Shown here piece after piece: positions 28,040 through 36,693 of a stretch of DNA of 64,000 nucleotides. Under the pieces are notes generated by a model. That model was not told the origin of the DNA, did not search any database, and saw only the letters and a program-made list of their open reading frames with translations. The stretch's first letter is position 1. Each line of letters begins with the position of its first letter. The stretch comes from Promicromonospora sukumoe 327MFSha3.1 (GTDB taxonomy: Bacteria > Actinomycetota > Actinomycetes > Actinomycetales > Cellulomonadaceae), in contig NZ_ARQM01000010.1 in assembly GCF_000385135.1 (NCBI RefSeq), forward strand, positions 124,001-188,000, read 5' to 3'. The position numbers were made by a program, and so were the translations under genes.

Positions 28040-28136
28040 TGCCGATGACATGGCGCGACTTGGCGCGAACCGCCGACGACCCGCCGACGACCTGGTGCGA
28101 ACCGCCGTCCCCCGGACATCAGGCGACGCCGGGGGC

Positions 28137-28646
28137 TCAGCGCTTGCGGAAGCGGACCTGGGTGAGCGGGCGGCCGCCGATCTCGTCGATGCGCTCGGTG
28201 CCGTCGGGCTGGAACCCGTGCCGCCGGTAGAAGTGCTGCGCGCGGTCGTTGCCCTCCAGGATCCAGAGGGTGACCGACCCGGTGTGCAGCCCGTCGAGCA
28301 CGGTGCGCATCAGGTCGCGGGCCACACCGCTGCCCCAGGCGCGCGGGTGGAGGTAGATGGCGTAGATCTCCAGGTCGCCGGGTTCGGCGTCCTCGTCGCG
28401 CGACGGTCCCACGCTGGTGAACCCGACGGTTCCGCTCTCGTCCTCGGCGACGAGCACCGTCGTGTCTCGCGCGGTCACGGCCGCCGTCCACTGCCCGGCG
28501 CGGTCGCTGACGTCGAGCGAGGCCAGGTAGGAGTCGGACAGGATCTCTGAGTAAGCACCACGCCAAGAGGCGATGTCGACACGAGCGATAGCTTGGGCGT
28601 CGGTCGTCGTTGCTGGGCGGATGGTCACGTCTTCCGGTGCCATCAT
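28137..28646 (-). CDS. GNAT family N-acetyltransferase
   Basis: A 169-residue acetyl-CoA-dependent acyltransferase. VTIRPATTTDAQAIARVD starts the fold, the acetyl-CoA loop is YLHPRAWGSGVARDLM (V-x3-Q/RGxGxA type), and the end reads AQHFYRRHGFQPDGTERI, matching motif B 'A..fYek.GF'. The acceptor is not predictable. An AAAAGGTAAGG tract precedes the start; two adjacent ATG codons make the exact start uncertain by one residue. Confidence 0.9.
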   Translation of the reverse strand: MMAPEDVTIRPATTTDAQAIARVDIASWRGAYSEILSDSYLASLDVSDRAGQWTAAVTARDTTVLVAEDESGTVGFTSVGPSRDEDAEPGDLEIYAIYLHPRAWGSGVARDLMRTVLDGLHTGSVTLWILEGNDRAQHFYRRHGFQPDGTERIDEIGGRPLTQVRFRKR

Positions 28647-28717
28647 GACCTTACCTTTTCACCGTGCGGTGCTGGGCGCAACCACTTCTTTGGTTCCGGA
28701 TGAAGGTTCCGGAAAGC

Positions 28718-28753
28718 CGAAGACGCCCGCCGGCGGACCGGCGAGCGTCTTCG
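28718..28753 (-). terminator. Hairpin downstream of rpmB
   Basis: 16-nt arms (28718-28733, 28738-28753) with one mismatch and a 4-nt loop, reading on the minus strand directly after rpmB. Only a short TTT follows, so it is a weak intrinsic terminator or a hairpin-only one. Confidence 0.6.
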
Positions 28754-28797
28754 TCAAGCTTGGTGCGGGTCGCGTCAGCGACCCAGCTGCGGCAGCG

Positions 28798-28995
28798 TCA
28801 GGCCGAGACCTTGCGCGTGACCTTGCCGGCCTTGAGGCAGGAGGTGCACACGTTGACGCGCTTGGGAGTCCCAGCCACGATCGCGCGAACGCGCTGGATG
28901 TTCGGGTTCCAGCGGCGCTTGGTGCGGATGTGGGAGTGCGAAACGCTGTGCCCGAAGCCCGGGCCCTTGCCGCAGACGTCGCAGTTGGCAGCCAC
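28798..28995 (-). CDS. rpmB: 50S ribosomal protein L28
   Basis: A 65-residue protein reading AANCDVCGKGPGFGHSVSHS at the N-terminus, then RRWNPNIQRVRA and a second pair NVCTSC. The two CxxC pairs make it the zinc-binding C+ form. The GTG start at 28995 follows AGGAG by 6 nt. It is divergent from the DAK2 gene, as in other actinobacteria. Confidence 0.95.
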   Translation of the reverse strand: MAANCDVCGKGPGFGHSVSHSHIRTKRRWNPNIQRVRAIVAGTPKRVNVCTSCLKAGKVTRKVSA

Positions 28996-29322
28996 GGTGT
29001 CTCCTGAATGTCGTGCACGCCTGTGCATAACGACAGCACGACGTGATGGTGGTCTAAAGGGGAACGCCTGGACGCTTTCGGAGCAATCAACGCTTCTTGG
29101 CGTTCCAGGCAACTTCGACAGAGTACCTGATCGCAGCCCACCCCCTCAAACCGTAGCCGCGGGGTGGTGCGTCACACCGGGCCTGTGGACGGCCGCACGC
29201 GATCGTCCCACGCGCTGGGTACGGTGGGATCCGTCCGAGCGGGAGCCCGGGCAGGCCGGTCGTTCGTGGAACGGGCGCCCGCGACAGCGGGGCCCGTGAC
29301 ACCAGGTGCAGGAGGACAGAAC
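28996..29322. other. Divergent promoter region rpmB / DAK2 gene
   Basis: This 327-bp gap contains AGGAG for rpmB at its left edge, a small 8-bp inverted repeat GGAACGCC...GGCGTTCC (about 29062-29108), and a possible plus-strand -10 TACGGT near 29220 for the DAK2 gene. I looked for a tRNA and found none. Confidence 0.4.
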
Positions 29323-31131
29323 GTGACCGACGTCCACAGCGGCAGCCGGACGGCTGACTCGGGTCCCCAGTCGTACCCGGAGGCGGTCAGGCTCGACGAC
29401 CCGGGTCTCGTCCGGGCCTGGACCCAGGGCGCGACGGCGGCGCTGCGGCGCGAGCGCGGCGCGATCGACCGGGTCAACGTCTTCCCCGTGGCCGATGCCG
29501 ACACCGGCACGAACCTGTACCTGACCCTCCGCGAGGGCGACCGGGCGGTCGCGGCGGCTCCCGCGGACGCCACGGGTCCGCAGCTCCTGGCGACGCTCGC
29601 CCGCGCCGCGCTGCTGGGCGCGCGGGGCAACTCCGGCGTGATCCTCAGCGAGTGGCTGCGCGGCCTGGCCGTTGCGGCCCGCCGCGGCGGCACCGCGGCC
29701 GACCTGCTCACGCGGGCCGCGGCGTCCGCCCGCTCCGCGGTCGCGGTGCCCGCCGAGGGCACCATCCTCACGGCCGCGGACGCCGCCGGGGCGGCCGCGC
29801 GGACGGCGCGGTCCGGGGCCGACGCCGGGGTCGACGCCGGGGTGCTGCCGGTCGTGACCGCCGCCGCTGCCGCGGCCCGGGCGTCCGCCCGCGCGAGCCG
29901 GGACGAGCTCGACGTGCTGCGCACCGCGGGGGTGCTCGACGCCGGGGCGCTGGGGCTGGTCCTCGTGCTCGACGCGCTCGTCGTCGCCGCCGAGCAGGCG
30001 GCCGACCCCGGTTCGGAGACCGGCTCGGACGCCGGCGCGGATGCTGATCCGGGCACCGGGCCGGGCGGAGTGTCAGTGGTGCGGGGCAGCATGGAGGCCG
30101 TGAACCTGGACCAGCTCCTCGACGCCGGTGCGCTGCCGAGCGCACCGGACGCCGCCGACCCCGCGCACCCCGCGACGTCGTCGGCGAGCCCGGCGCCGGA
30201 CCCGGCCTCCGGGACCGCCGAGCCGGCGGGCCTCGCGTCGCACGACGCCGGCTCGGGCGGGCTCGAGCTCATGTTCGTGCTCACCGGTCCGGCCGGCGAG
30301 GCGTCGGAGACGGTCGCCGCCGGGCTGCGCGCCTCGCTCGCCGAGGTGGGCGACTCGGTGGTCGTGGTCGGCGGCGACTCGGGCGCGGACGCCGCGGTCT
30401 GGCAGGCCCACGTGCACACCGACCATCTCGACCAGGCGCTCGCGATCGCCGCCGAGGTGTCCCGCGCCAGGACGCTCGCGCAGGTGCACGTGCGGCACCT
30501 CGCCGCGGCCGGTCAGGACGAGTGGGGTGTGGTCGCCGTGACGTCGGCGCCCGGCCTGGCCGCGGAGCTCGCGCACACGGGCGCCGTCGTGCTCCTGTCG
30601 GGCGGCCTCGGCAGCACCGTCGAGCCCCTGACCCCTGACGACGTGGGCCGCGCAGCCGCCTCGACCGGCGCCCGGCGGGTGCTGATCCTCGGGGCCCCCG
30701 ACGTGACGGCCGGCATCGAGCAGCCGCTCGACGTCGACGAGCTGATCACGGTGCCCGCCGCCACCGACGTGCACGCCGTCGTGGCGCTCGCCGCCCTCGG
30801 CACCCTGCTGCCCCTCGGCCTGCCGGACGACGTCGGCGTCCCCGACCCCGTCGACGCCCGGGCGCTCGTGGGCGAGGCGCTCGCGGGCCTGACGGTGCGC
30901 GCCGTGCCGGGCGCGGACGCCGTCGGGGCGCTGCGGGAGTCGGGCGGGCCCGGGACCACCGTGGTCACGGCGCTGCTCGACGCCGATGTGCCCGCGGACC
31001 TGGCCGACCGGCTCGCCGCCGTCCTCGGGGAGCAGGCGCCGGACGCCGAGCTCGTCCTCCTGGCGACCGGTCGTCCCGGCGACGGCGTGCATCTCGGCAC
31101 GGAGACCGACGTCCCGGAGGTGGACGCATGA
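29323..31131 (+). CDS. DAK2 domain (DhaL/FakA-like) fatty acid kinase-related protein
   Basis: A 602-residue protein with a DAK2 domain in the first ~220 residues: RVNVFPVADADTGTNLYLTL corresponds to the Mg-ADP motif 'NVFPVPDGDTGTNM' and LLGARGNSGVILSEWLRG to the second. The rest resembles the FakA/YloV C-terminal region. By family, FakA phosphorylates fatty acids held by a DegV partner, but no degV is in the window. Pro/Asp-rich insertions occur around residues 230-310. AGGAGGA precedes the GTG, and recG overlaps by 4 nt. Confidence 0.87.
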   Translation: MTDVHSGSRTADSGPQSYPEAVRLDDPGLVRAWTQGATAALRRERGAIDRVNVFPVADADTGTNLYLTLREGDRAVAAAPADATGPQLLATLARAALLGARGNSGVILSEWLRGLAVAARRGGTAADLLTRAAASARSAVAVPAEGTILTAADAAGAAARTARSGADAGVDAGVLPVVTAAAAAARASARASRDELDVLRTAGVLDAGALGLVLVLDALVVAAEQAADPGSETGSDAGADADPGTGPGGVSVVRGSMEAVNLDQLLDAGALPSAPDAADPAHPATSSASPAPDPASGTAEPAGLASHDAGSGGLELMFVLTGPAGEASETVAAGLRASLAEVGDSVVVVGGDSGADAAVWQAHVHTDHLDQALAIAAEVSRARTLAQVHVRHLAAAGQDEWGVVAVTSAPGLAAELAHTGAVVLLSGGLGSTVEPLTPDDVGRAAASTGARRVLILGAPDVTAGIEQPLDVDELITVPAATDVHAVVALAALGTLLPLGLPDDVGVPDPVDARALVGEALAGLTVRAVPGADAVGALRESGGPGTTVVTALLDADVPADLADRLAAVLGEQAPDAELVLLATGRPGDGVHLGTETDVPEVDA

Positions 31132-33446
31132 CCGAACGGACGGACGAACGGCTGGAGCGGGCGTTCGACAAGCGCACGGCGACGGCCCTGGGCAAGCTCG
31201 GCCTGAAGACCGTGGGCGACCTGCTGGGCCACTACCCGCGCCGGTACGCCGACCCGGGCGCCCTGACGGACATCGCGGCGCTCGAGGTGGGCGAGCACGT
31301 CACGATCCTGGCGCGGGTCGAGCAGGCGACGGTGCGGGCCATGCGCAACCGCAAGGGCGCGCTCATGGAGGTGGTGGTCACCGACGGGAGCAGCCGGCTG
31401 TCGCTCACCTTCTTCGGCAAGCACCGCGGCTCGCTGTACAACCACGAGAAGCGCCTGGTCCCGGGCGCCAAGGGCCTGTTCACGGGCACCGTCGGCCTCT
31501 ACCGCGGCACGCGCCAGCTCACGCACCCGGACTTCACGCTGATGGGTGAGGAGTCCGACCTCGACAGCGACGAGGCGCTGCTGGAGCACGCCACGAAGCC
31601 GATCCCGATCTACCCCGCGGCCGCCGGCATCCCGAGCTGGAAGGTCCAGGGCGCGCTGCGCGTCGTGCTGGACACGCTGGCCGACGCCGACGTGCCTGAC
31701 CCGGTGCCCGACGAGGTGCGGGAGCGCCAGGGCCTGCCCGGCCGGGCCGCCGCGCTGCGCAGCCTGCACCGTCCCGCGACGCTGGAGGAGGCCTACCGGG
31801 CCCGCCACCGGATGCGCTTCGAGGAGGCGTTCGTGCTGCAGGCCGCGCTCGCGCAGCGCCGGGCCCGCACCGCCGCCGAGGACGCGACCGCCCGCCCGCC
31901 GCTGCCCGCCGGGCAGAACGGCATCCTCGCGGACTTCGACGCGGCCCTCCCGTTCACGCTCACCGACGGGCAGCGCGAGGTCGGCGCGGAGATCGCCGAC
32001 GAGCTGGCCCGCCCGCGCCCGATGCACCGGCTGCTGCAGGGCGAGGTCGGCAGCGGCAAGACCGTGGTCGCGCTGCGCGCCATGCTCCAGGTGGTCGACG
32101 CAGGTGGCCAGGCCGCCCTGCTCGCCCCCACCGAGGTGCTCGCCGCCCAGCACGCGCGCACCCTGCGCACCCTGCTGGGCCCCCTGGCCGACGCCGGCAC
32201 GCTGTTCGGCGCCGGGCGCACGGGCACGAGCACCCAGGTCGCGCTGCTGACCGGCTCCCTCGGGGCCAAGGCCCGCAAGGAGGCCCTGCTGCGCGCCGCG
32301 AGCGGCGAGGCCGGGATCGTCGTCGGCACCCACGCGCTGCTCTCGGAGCAGGTGCAGTTCGCCGACCTCGGCCTGGTCGTGGTCGACGAGCAGCACCGGT
32401 TCGGCGTCGAGCAGCGGGACGCGCTGCGCGCCAAGGGCCGCGTCTCGCCGCACCTGCTGGTCATGACCGCCACCCCCATCCCGCGCACCGTCGCGATGAC
32501 CGTGTTCGGCGACCTGGAGACGTCGTCGCTCACCCAGGTCCCCGCCGGGCGCGCGGGCATCACCACCGTCGCCGTGCCCGCCGGGAACGTGCGCTGGACC
32601 GACCGCACGTGGGCCCGCGTCCGCGAGGAGGTCGACGCCGGCCGCCGCGCCTACGTCGTCTGCGCGCGGATCCACCCCGACGAGGAGCCCGCTCCCGGCT
32701 CGGGAGCCGGATCCGGCTCGGGAGCCGGCAGGGCGAGCCGTGCCACGGCCAGAGACTTCGACGACGTCCCGGAGTTCCTGGACCCGGGCGACCCCGGCGA
32801 CGCGGGCACCGCCGGCGCGTCCGACCGGCCGCCCCTGCGCGCCGTCCTGGAGGTCGCGGAGGAGCTCCGCGGCCGCTCCGAGCTCGCGGGCGTCGAGATC
32901 GGCGTCCTGCACGGGCAGATGCCGGCCGACCAGAAGGACGCCGCCATGGCGGCCTTCGCGTCCGGAGCGGCCCCCGTGCTCGTCTCCACCACGGTCGTCG
33001 AGGTGGGCGTCGACGTCCCCGAGGCGACCGCCATGGTCATCTTCGACGCCGACCGGTTCGGCATCTCCCAGCTGCACCAGCTGCGCGGCCGCGTCGGGCG
33101 CGGCAGCGACCCGGGCCTGTGCCTGCTCGTGTCCGACGCCGAGCCCGGCACCCCGGCCCACGCGCGCCTCGAGGCCATGACGCAGACCACCGACGGCTTC
33201 AAGCTCGCCAACCTCGACCTCGAGCTGCGCAGCGAGGGCGACGTGCTCGGCGCCGCCCAGTCCGGGCGGGCCAGCTCGCTGCGCCTGCTGCGCGTGGTCA
33301 AGGACGCCGGGCTCATCGAGGAGGCCCGCACCGCGGCCGCCGACGTCGTCGCCGCCTCCCCGGACCTCACCGAGTTCCCCGAGCTCGCCGCCGCCATCCG
33401 GGCCCAGCTCGACGAGGACCAGGAGGAGTTCCTGGAGCGCACGTGA
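31128..33446 (+). CDS. recG: ATP-dependent DNA helicase RecG
   Basis: A 772-residue superfamily 2 helicase that remodels stalled forks. An N-terminal wedge/OB domain (VGDLLGHYPRRYADPG) is followed by motor motifs LLQGEVGSGKTVVAL (Walker A), VVVDEQHRFGVEQR (DExH), VMTATPIPRT and, in the second motor domain, FDADRFGISQLHQLRGRVGRGSDPGLCLL. An acidic/Gly-Ser-rich insertion at about residues 520-565 is not typical. The ATG overlaps the DAK2 stop by 4 nt, as in related genomes. Confidence 0.96.
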   Translation: MTERTDERLERAFDKRTATALGKLGLKTVGDLLGHYPRRYADPGALTDIAALEVGEHVTILARVEQATVRAMRNRKGALMEVVVTDGSSRLSLTFFGKHRGSLYNHEKRLVPGAKGLFTGTVGLYRGTRQLTHPDFTLMGEESDLDSDEALLEHATKPIPIYPAAAGIPSWKVQGALRVVLDTLADADVPDPVPDEVRERQGLPGRAAALRSLHRPATLEEAYRARHRMRFEEAFVLQAALAQRRARTAAEDATARPPLPAGQNGILADFDAALPFTLTDGQREVGAEIADELARPRPMHRLLQGEVGSGKTVVALRAMLQVVDAGGQAALLAPTEVLAAQHARTLRTLLGPLADAGTLFGAGRTGTSTQVALLTGSLGAKARKEALLRAASGEAGIVVGTHALLSEQVQFADLGLVVVDEQHRFGVEQRDALRAKGRVSPHLLVMTATPIPRTVAMTVFGDLETSSLTQVPAGRAGITTVAVPAGNVRWTDRTWARVREEVDAGRRAYVVCARIHPDEEPAPGSGAGSGSGAGRASRATARDFDDVPEFLDPGDPGDAGTAGASDRPPLRAVLEVAEELRGRSELAGVEIGVLHGQMPADQKDAAMAAFASGAAPVLVSTTVVEVGVDVPEATAMVIFDADRFGISQLHQLRGRVGRGSDPGLCLLVSDAEPGTPAHARLEAMTQTTDGFKLANLDLELRSEGDVLGAAQSGRASSLRLLRVVKDAGLIEEARTAAADVVAASPDLTEFPELAAAIRAQLDEDQEEFLERT

Positions 33447-33514
33447 CCGTGTGCGGCATGGAAAAATCCCGTAAATCAAATAACCGGCTTCTTACGCTCG
33501 GAACACGCAACCGA

Positions 33515-33520
33515 TAGAGT
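33515..33520 (+). promoter_or_regulatory. -10 hexamer, leaderless promoter of EEP gene
   Basis: TAGAGT lies 8 nt before the GTG at 33529, in a locally AT-rich stretch (33460-33495). Confidence 0.5.
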
Positions 33521-33528
33521 CCCGGCCC

Positions 33529-34506
33529 GTGACGGTCGACGCCAGGCATGCGATCCACACGAGCGGGCCCGCGAAGACCGCGTGGCAGCGCGGGAGGTTG
33601 CTCGCGCTCGGTTCCGTCCTGGCCGCCGCCCTGCTCGTCGGCCACGAGTTCGTGCCGAACCGGTGGGGAAACCTCGGCAGCCTCGTCCAGTCGTTCCTGC
33701 CCTGGCTCGGGCTCGCGGTACCGCTCGGCATCCTCGCCGCACTGCTGCGGCGCTCGGCGCTCGCGGTCCTCGCCGTCCTGCTGCCGCTGGCGGCCTGGAT
33801 CTGGGTCTTCCTGCCGCAGCTGCTCCCCGTCGAGGACGCCCAGGGCGACCTGACGGTGGTGCAGCACAACGTCAGCGACACCAACACCGACGTTGACGGC
33901 ACCGCGGAGGTCCTGCTCGCGGCCGAGCCGGACGTCGTGACGCTCACCGAGGTGTCCGAGGACGTCGCGGCGCAGTACACGGAGGCGTTCGGCGAGGCGC
34001 TGCCGCACCACGAGACCCAGGGCACGGTCGGCATCTGGTCCAGGTTCCCGCTGGAGGACGTACAGGCCGTCGACATCCGGCCCGAGGGCGTGGACGCCAC
34101 CTGGGACCGCTGCCTGCGCGTCGTGATCCAGCGCGAGGGCGCCGCGGTCACGCTGTTCGCCACGCACCTCCCGTCGGTCCGGTTCGGCACGGGCGGGTTC
34201 GAGACGGAGCTGCGCAACGCGGGCGCGCTCCAGCTCGCGGAGGCGGTCGACGCCGAGCAGGGCGACACGGTCATCGTCGCGGGCGACCTGAACGCCGTGC
34301 TGGCCGACGACGCGATCGCGCCGCTGACGAACCTGGTCACCGCGCCCGCCACGGGCTTCGAGTTCACCTATCCCACGGTGTTCCCGGTGGCGCAGATCGA
34401 CCACGTCCTGGCGCGGGGCGCCACCGTGACGGAGACCCGCGCCCTGCGCCGCACGGGCAGCGACCACCTGCCGGTGGTCGCGTACGTCGACACCCCCTGG
34501 TCCTGA
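33529..34506 (+). CDS. Membrane-anchored endonuclease/exonuclease/phosphatase family protein
   Basis: A 325-residue protein with three hydrophobic helices in the first ~100 residues and an outward EEP domain after them. EEP motifs are LTVVQHNVSDTNTD (N), PDVVTLTEVSED (metal Glu), TLFATHLPS (catalytic His), TVIVAGDLNAV (Asp, Asn) and the final GSDHLPVVAYV (Asp-His). The layout is that of VanJ-like membrane phosphatases acting on lipid-linked envelope intermediates, but that role is inference. It sits between recG and rsmD with its own promoter. Confidence 0.85.
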   Translation: MTVDARHAIHTSGPAKTAWQRGRLLALGSVLAAALLVGHEFVPNRWGNLGSLVQSFLPWLGLAVPLGILAALLRRSALAVLAVLLPLAAWIWVFLPQLLPVEDAQGDLTVVQHNVSDTNTDVDGTAEVLLAAEPDVVTLTEVSEDVAAQYTEAFGEALPHHETQGTVGIWSRFPLEDVQAVDIRPEGVDATWDRCLRVVIQREGAAVTLFATHLPSVRFGTGGFETELRNAGALQLAEAVDAEQGDTVIVAGDLNAVLADDAIAPLTNLVTAPATGFEFTYPTVFPVAQIDHVLARGATVTETRALRRTGSDHLPVVAYVDTPWS

Positions 34507-34587
34507 CCTGACCTGACCTGTCCTGAGCCCTGACCGGTCCTGAACCTCCGGCGCCCGGCGGGTCCCCGGGCGGTTCCGGGGGCGGGT

Positions 34588-34593
34588 TAGGGT
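34588..34593 (+). promoter_or_regulatory. -10 hexamer, leaderless promoter of rsmD
   Basis: TAGGGT lies 7 nt before the GTG at 34601. The preceding gap (34507-34560) holds imperfect cctga tandem repeats. Confidence 0.5.
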
Positions 34594-34600
34594 TTTCGGC

Positions 34601-35263
34601 GTGACCAGGATCGTTGCGGGATCGGTGGGCGGGCGGTCCATCGCGGTGCCCGCGAAGGGGACCCGCCCCACCAGCGACCGTGTCCGCGAGGCGATCTTCT
34701 CCCGGCTGGAGCACCTCGACGTGCTCGACGGCGCCCGCGTGCTCGACCTCTACGCCGGCTCCGGTGCGCTCGGGCTGGAGGCGGCCAGCCGCGGCGCGAC
34801 GGCGGTGACGCTCGTGGACAGCGCGCGCCCCGCCGCCGACGTCGCCCGCCGCAACGTCGCGGCCCTCGGCCTGACCGGGGTGCGGGTCACCACCGAGACG
34901 GCGGAGCGGTTCGCGGCCTCGCTGGCGACCCAGGCGTCCGGTGGCGGTCCCGGGCCCGGGACCAGCACCGGTGCGGGGTCCGGCGTCCGCGCGCCGGGGC
35001 TGGACCTCGTCTTCCTCGACCCGCCGTACGACCTCGCCGAGGACGCGCTCGCCCTCGTCCTGACGCACCTGGCCACGCCGGGCGTGCTGGCCGACGGCGC
35101 CGTCGTCGTCGTCGAGCGCTCCACGCGCACGCCCGAGCCCGTCTGGCCCGCCGGCCTGGCCGCCTTCGCGCGCAAGGACTACGGCGAGACGGCGGTCTAC
35201 TACGCCGAGCCCGCCGACCCCGAGCCGACCGCCGCACCGCCGTCGGATAGCGTGGGCGCGTGA
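34601..35263 (+). CDS. rsmD: 16S rRNA (guanine(966)-N2)-methyltransferase
   Basis: A 220-residue SAM-dependent methyltransferase modifying 16S rRNA in the assembled small subunit. RIVAGSVGGRSIAVP and TRPTSDRVREAIFSRLEHL form the typical N-terminus, VLDLYAGSGALGLEAASRGA the SAM motif and LVFLDPPYDLAED the catalytic DPPY. A Gly/Ser-rich loop lies near residues 105-125. Its end overlaps coaD by 4 nt, the usual pairing. Confidence 0.95.
   Translation: MTRIVAGSVGGRSIAVPAKGTRPTSDRVREAIFSRLEHLDVLDGARVLDLYAGSGALGLEAASRGATAVTLVDSARPAADVARRNVAALGLTGVRVTTETAERFAASLATQASGGGPGPGTSTGAGSGVRAPGLDLVFLDPPYDLAEDALALVLTHLATPGVLADGAVVVVERSTRTPEPVWPAGLAAFARKDYGETAVYYAEPADPEPTAAPPSDSVGA
35248..35253 (+). promoter_or_regulatory. 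Internal -10 hexamer before coaD
   Basis: TAGCGT inside the last codons of rsmD lies 6 nt before the coaD GTG, so coaD might be transcribed as a leaderless mRNA besides read-through from rsmD. Confidence 0.4.
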
Positions 35264-35766
35264 CCACAGTCGTCTGCCCCGGGTCCTTCGACCCCATCAC
35301 GCTCGGCCACCTCGACGTGGTCCGCCGCGCCGCCACGATGTTCGACGACGTCGTCGTCGGCGTCGCGAAGAACCCCGGCAAGTCGGGCCTGCTGGACCTG
35401 GAGACGCGCGCCGGCCTCGTGCGCGCGGCCCTGGAGTCGTCGGGCGAGCCGGGCCTGGCCCGGGTGCGGGTCGCCGTGGTGCCGGGGCTGCTGGTGGACT
35501 TCTGCCGGGAGATCGGCGCGGTCGGCGTCGTCAAGGGCCTGCGCGGCGGTGGTGACTTCGACGCCGAGCAGCCGATGGCGCTCATGAACCGGCACCTGTC
35601 GGGCGTCGAGACGATCTTCCTGCCGGGGGACCAGCGGTACGCGCACGTCGCGTCGTCGCTGGTCAAGGACATCGTGCGGCACGGCGGCCCGGTCGACGAC
35701 CTGGTCCCGGCGGGCGTGCCGGAGGCCCTGCGGTCCGCGCTGGGACAGCCCGCCGCGGGCTCGTGA
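35260..35766 (+). CDS. coaD: Phosphopantetheine adenylyltransferase
   Basis: A 168-residue nucleotidyltransferase making dephospho-CoA in CoA synthesis. GSFDPITLGHLDVVRRAA carries the (T/H)xGH motif; later VKGLRGGGDFDAEQPMALMN and FLPGDQRYAHVASSLVKDI are family blocks. Full length, GTGA overlap with rsmD. Confidence 0.96.
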   Translation: MTTVVCPGSFDPITLGHLDVVRRAATMFDDVVVGVAKNPGKSGLLDLETRAGLVRAALESSGEPGLARVRVAVVPGLLVDFCREIGAVGVVKGLRGGGDFDAEQPMALMNRHLSGVETIFLPGDQRYAHVASSLVKDIVRHGGPVDDLVPAGVPEALRSALGQPAAGS

Positions 35767-35811
35767 GGCCTGTCACTGGGCACGGGCGCGCGTAACGCCC
35801 GTTCCATGTCG

Positions 35812-35817
35812 TAGGAT
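35812..35817 (+). promoter_or_regulatory. -10 hexamer upstream of DUF177-rpmF-rnc-mutM
   Basis: TAGGAT lies 6 nt before an in-frame TTG (35824) and ~95 nt before the conserved start of the DUF177 domain. It is the only good -10 seen for this operon. Confidence 0.5.
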
Positions 35818-35823
35818 TGCTTT

Positions 35824-36495
35824 TTGGTCCCTGGCGTGACGTCGTGCGCCGGTCCAACCCCCTTCATCGTCCGATCGGACGCTGTTCTTCTCCTGCCCTC
35901 ATCGGAGCCCGTCATTTCCCGCGAACCGAACTCGCCGCTCGTGCTCGACACGCACGAGCTCTCTCGGCGTGCCGGATCGATGCGTACGCACAGCGCGACC
36001 GTGCAGGCGCCGTCGGACCTCGGCACCGCCGTGATCGGTATCCCGGAGGGTTCTGACCTGGAGCTGGACCTGCGGCTCGAGTCCGTGATGGAGGGTGTGC
36101 TGGTCTCCGGCACGGTCCGCGGCACTGCCAAGGGCGAGTGCAGCCGCTGCCTCGACGACATCTCCCGTGACCTCACGGTCGACGTCACCGAGCTGTTCGC
36201 CTACCCCGAGCGTGCCGCTGCGTCGGCCGAGGCGGGGGACACGGACGTGGAGGACGAGGAGTCCGTCCTCGAGGACGACATGGCCGACCTGGAGCCCTCG
36301 CTTCGGGATTCGGTCGTGACTGCACTACCATTTCAACCGTTGTGCCGGGAGGACTGCCCTGGCCTGTGCTCCGAGTGCGGAGCGCGCCTGGCTGACGACC
36401 CCGGTCATCACCATGACGTTGTCGACCCTCGCTGGTCGGCGCTACAGAGCATGCTCGAATCTACGAGCGTGTCGGACGAGACGAAAGAGAGCTAG
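35824..36495 (+). CDS. DUF177 (YceD-like) protein; start uncertain
   Basis: This gene precedes rpmF in most bacteria and is thought to act in rRNA or ribosome maturation. The conserved domain starts at LVLDTHELSRRAGSM and includes GTAKGECSRCLDDISRDL and LCREDCPGLCSECGARL, two Cys pairs likely binding zinc. The longest frame opens at TTG 35824, six nt after a -10. Relatives begin only about 7-10 residues before PLVLDTHEL, where the frame has ATT at 35911 preceded by CGGAG; GTG 35941 is a third option. The stop is 2 nt from rpmF. Confidence 0.88.
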   Translation: MVPGVTSCAGPTPFIVRSDAVLLLPSSEPVISREPNSPLVLDTHELSRRAGSMRTHSATVQAPSDLGTAVIGIPEGSDLELDLRLESVMEGVLVSGTVRGTAKGECSRCLDDISRDLTVDVTELFAYPERAAASAEAGDTDVEDEESVLEDDMADLEPSLRDSVVTALPFQPLCREDCPGLCSECGARLADDPGHHHDVVDPRWSALQSMLESTSVSDETKES

Positions 36496-36497
36496 CC

Positions 36498-36692
36498 GTG
36501 GCTGTTCCGAAGCGCAAGATGTCGCGCAGCAACACCCGTGCGCGTCGCTCGCAGTGGAAGACCACCGCAGCGACCCTCACGACGTGCCCGCAGTGCCAGG
36601 CCAACAAGCTGCCGCACACGGCGTGCCCGACGTGCGGCACCTACAAGGGCCGCACGTACCGCGACGCCCTGAAGACCGTTCACGCGGGCTGA
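36498..36692 (+). CDS. rpmF: 50S ribosomal protein L32
   Basis: A 64-residue protein, AVPKRKMSRSNTRARRSQWK at the start, then a zinc ribbon CPQC...CPTC (C+ form). GTG start. It lies between DUF177 and rnc with 1-2 nt gaps, so the three are one operon. Confidence 0.97.
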   Translation: MAVPKRKMSRSNTRARRSQWKTTAATLTTCPQCQANKLPHTACPTCGTYKGRTYRDALKTVHAG

Positions 36693-36693
36693 C

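Noticed and set aside
27894-28550. Plus-strand repeat-peptide ORF over the 42-nt array
   Set aside because: Most of it is antisense to the GNAT gene; no ribosome site and no recognisable domain.
29040-29160. Possible tRNA or structured RNA between rpmB and the DAK2 gene
   Set aside because: There is a small inverted repeat but no T-loop GTTCGAATC-like motif and no cloverleaf.
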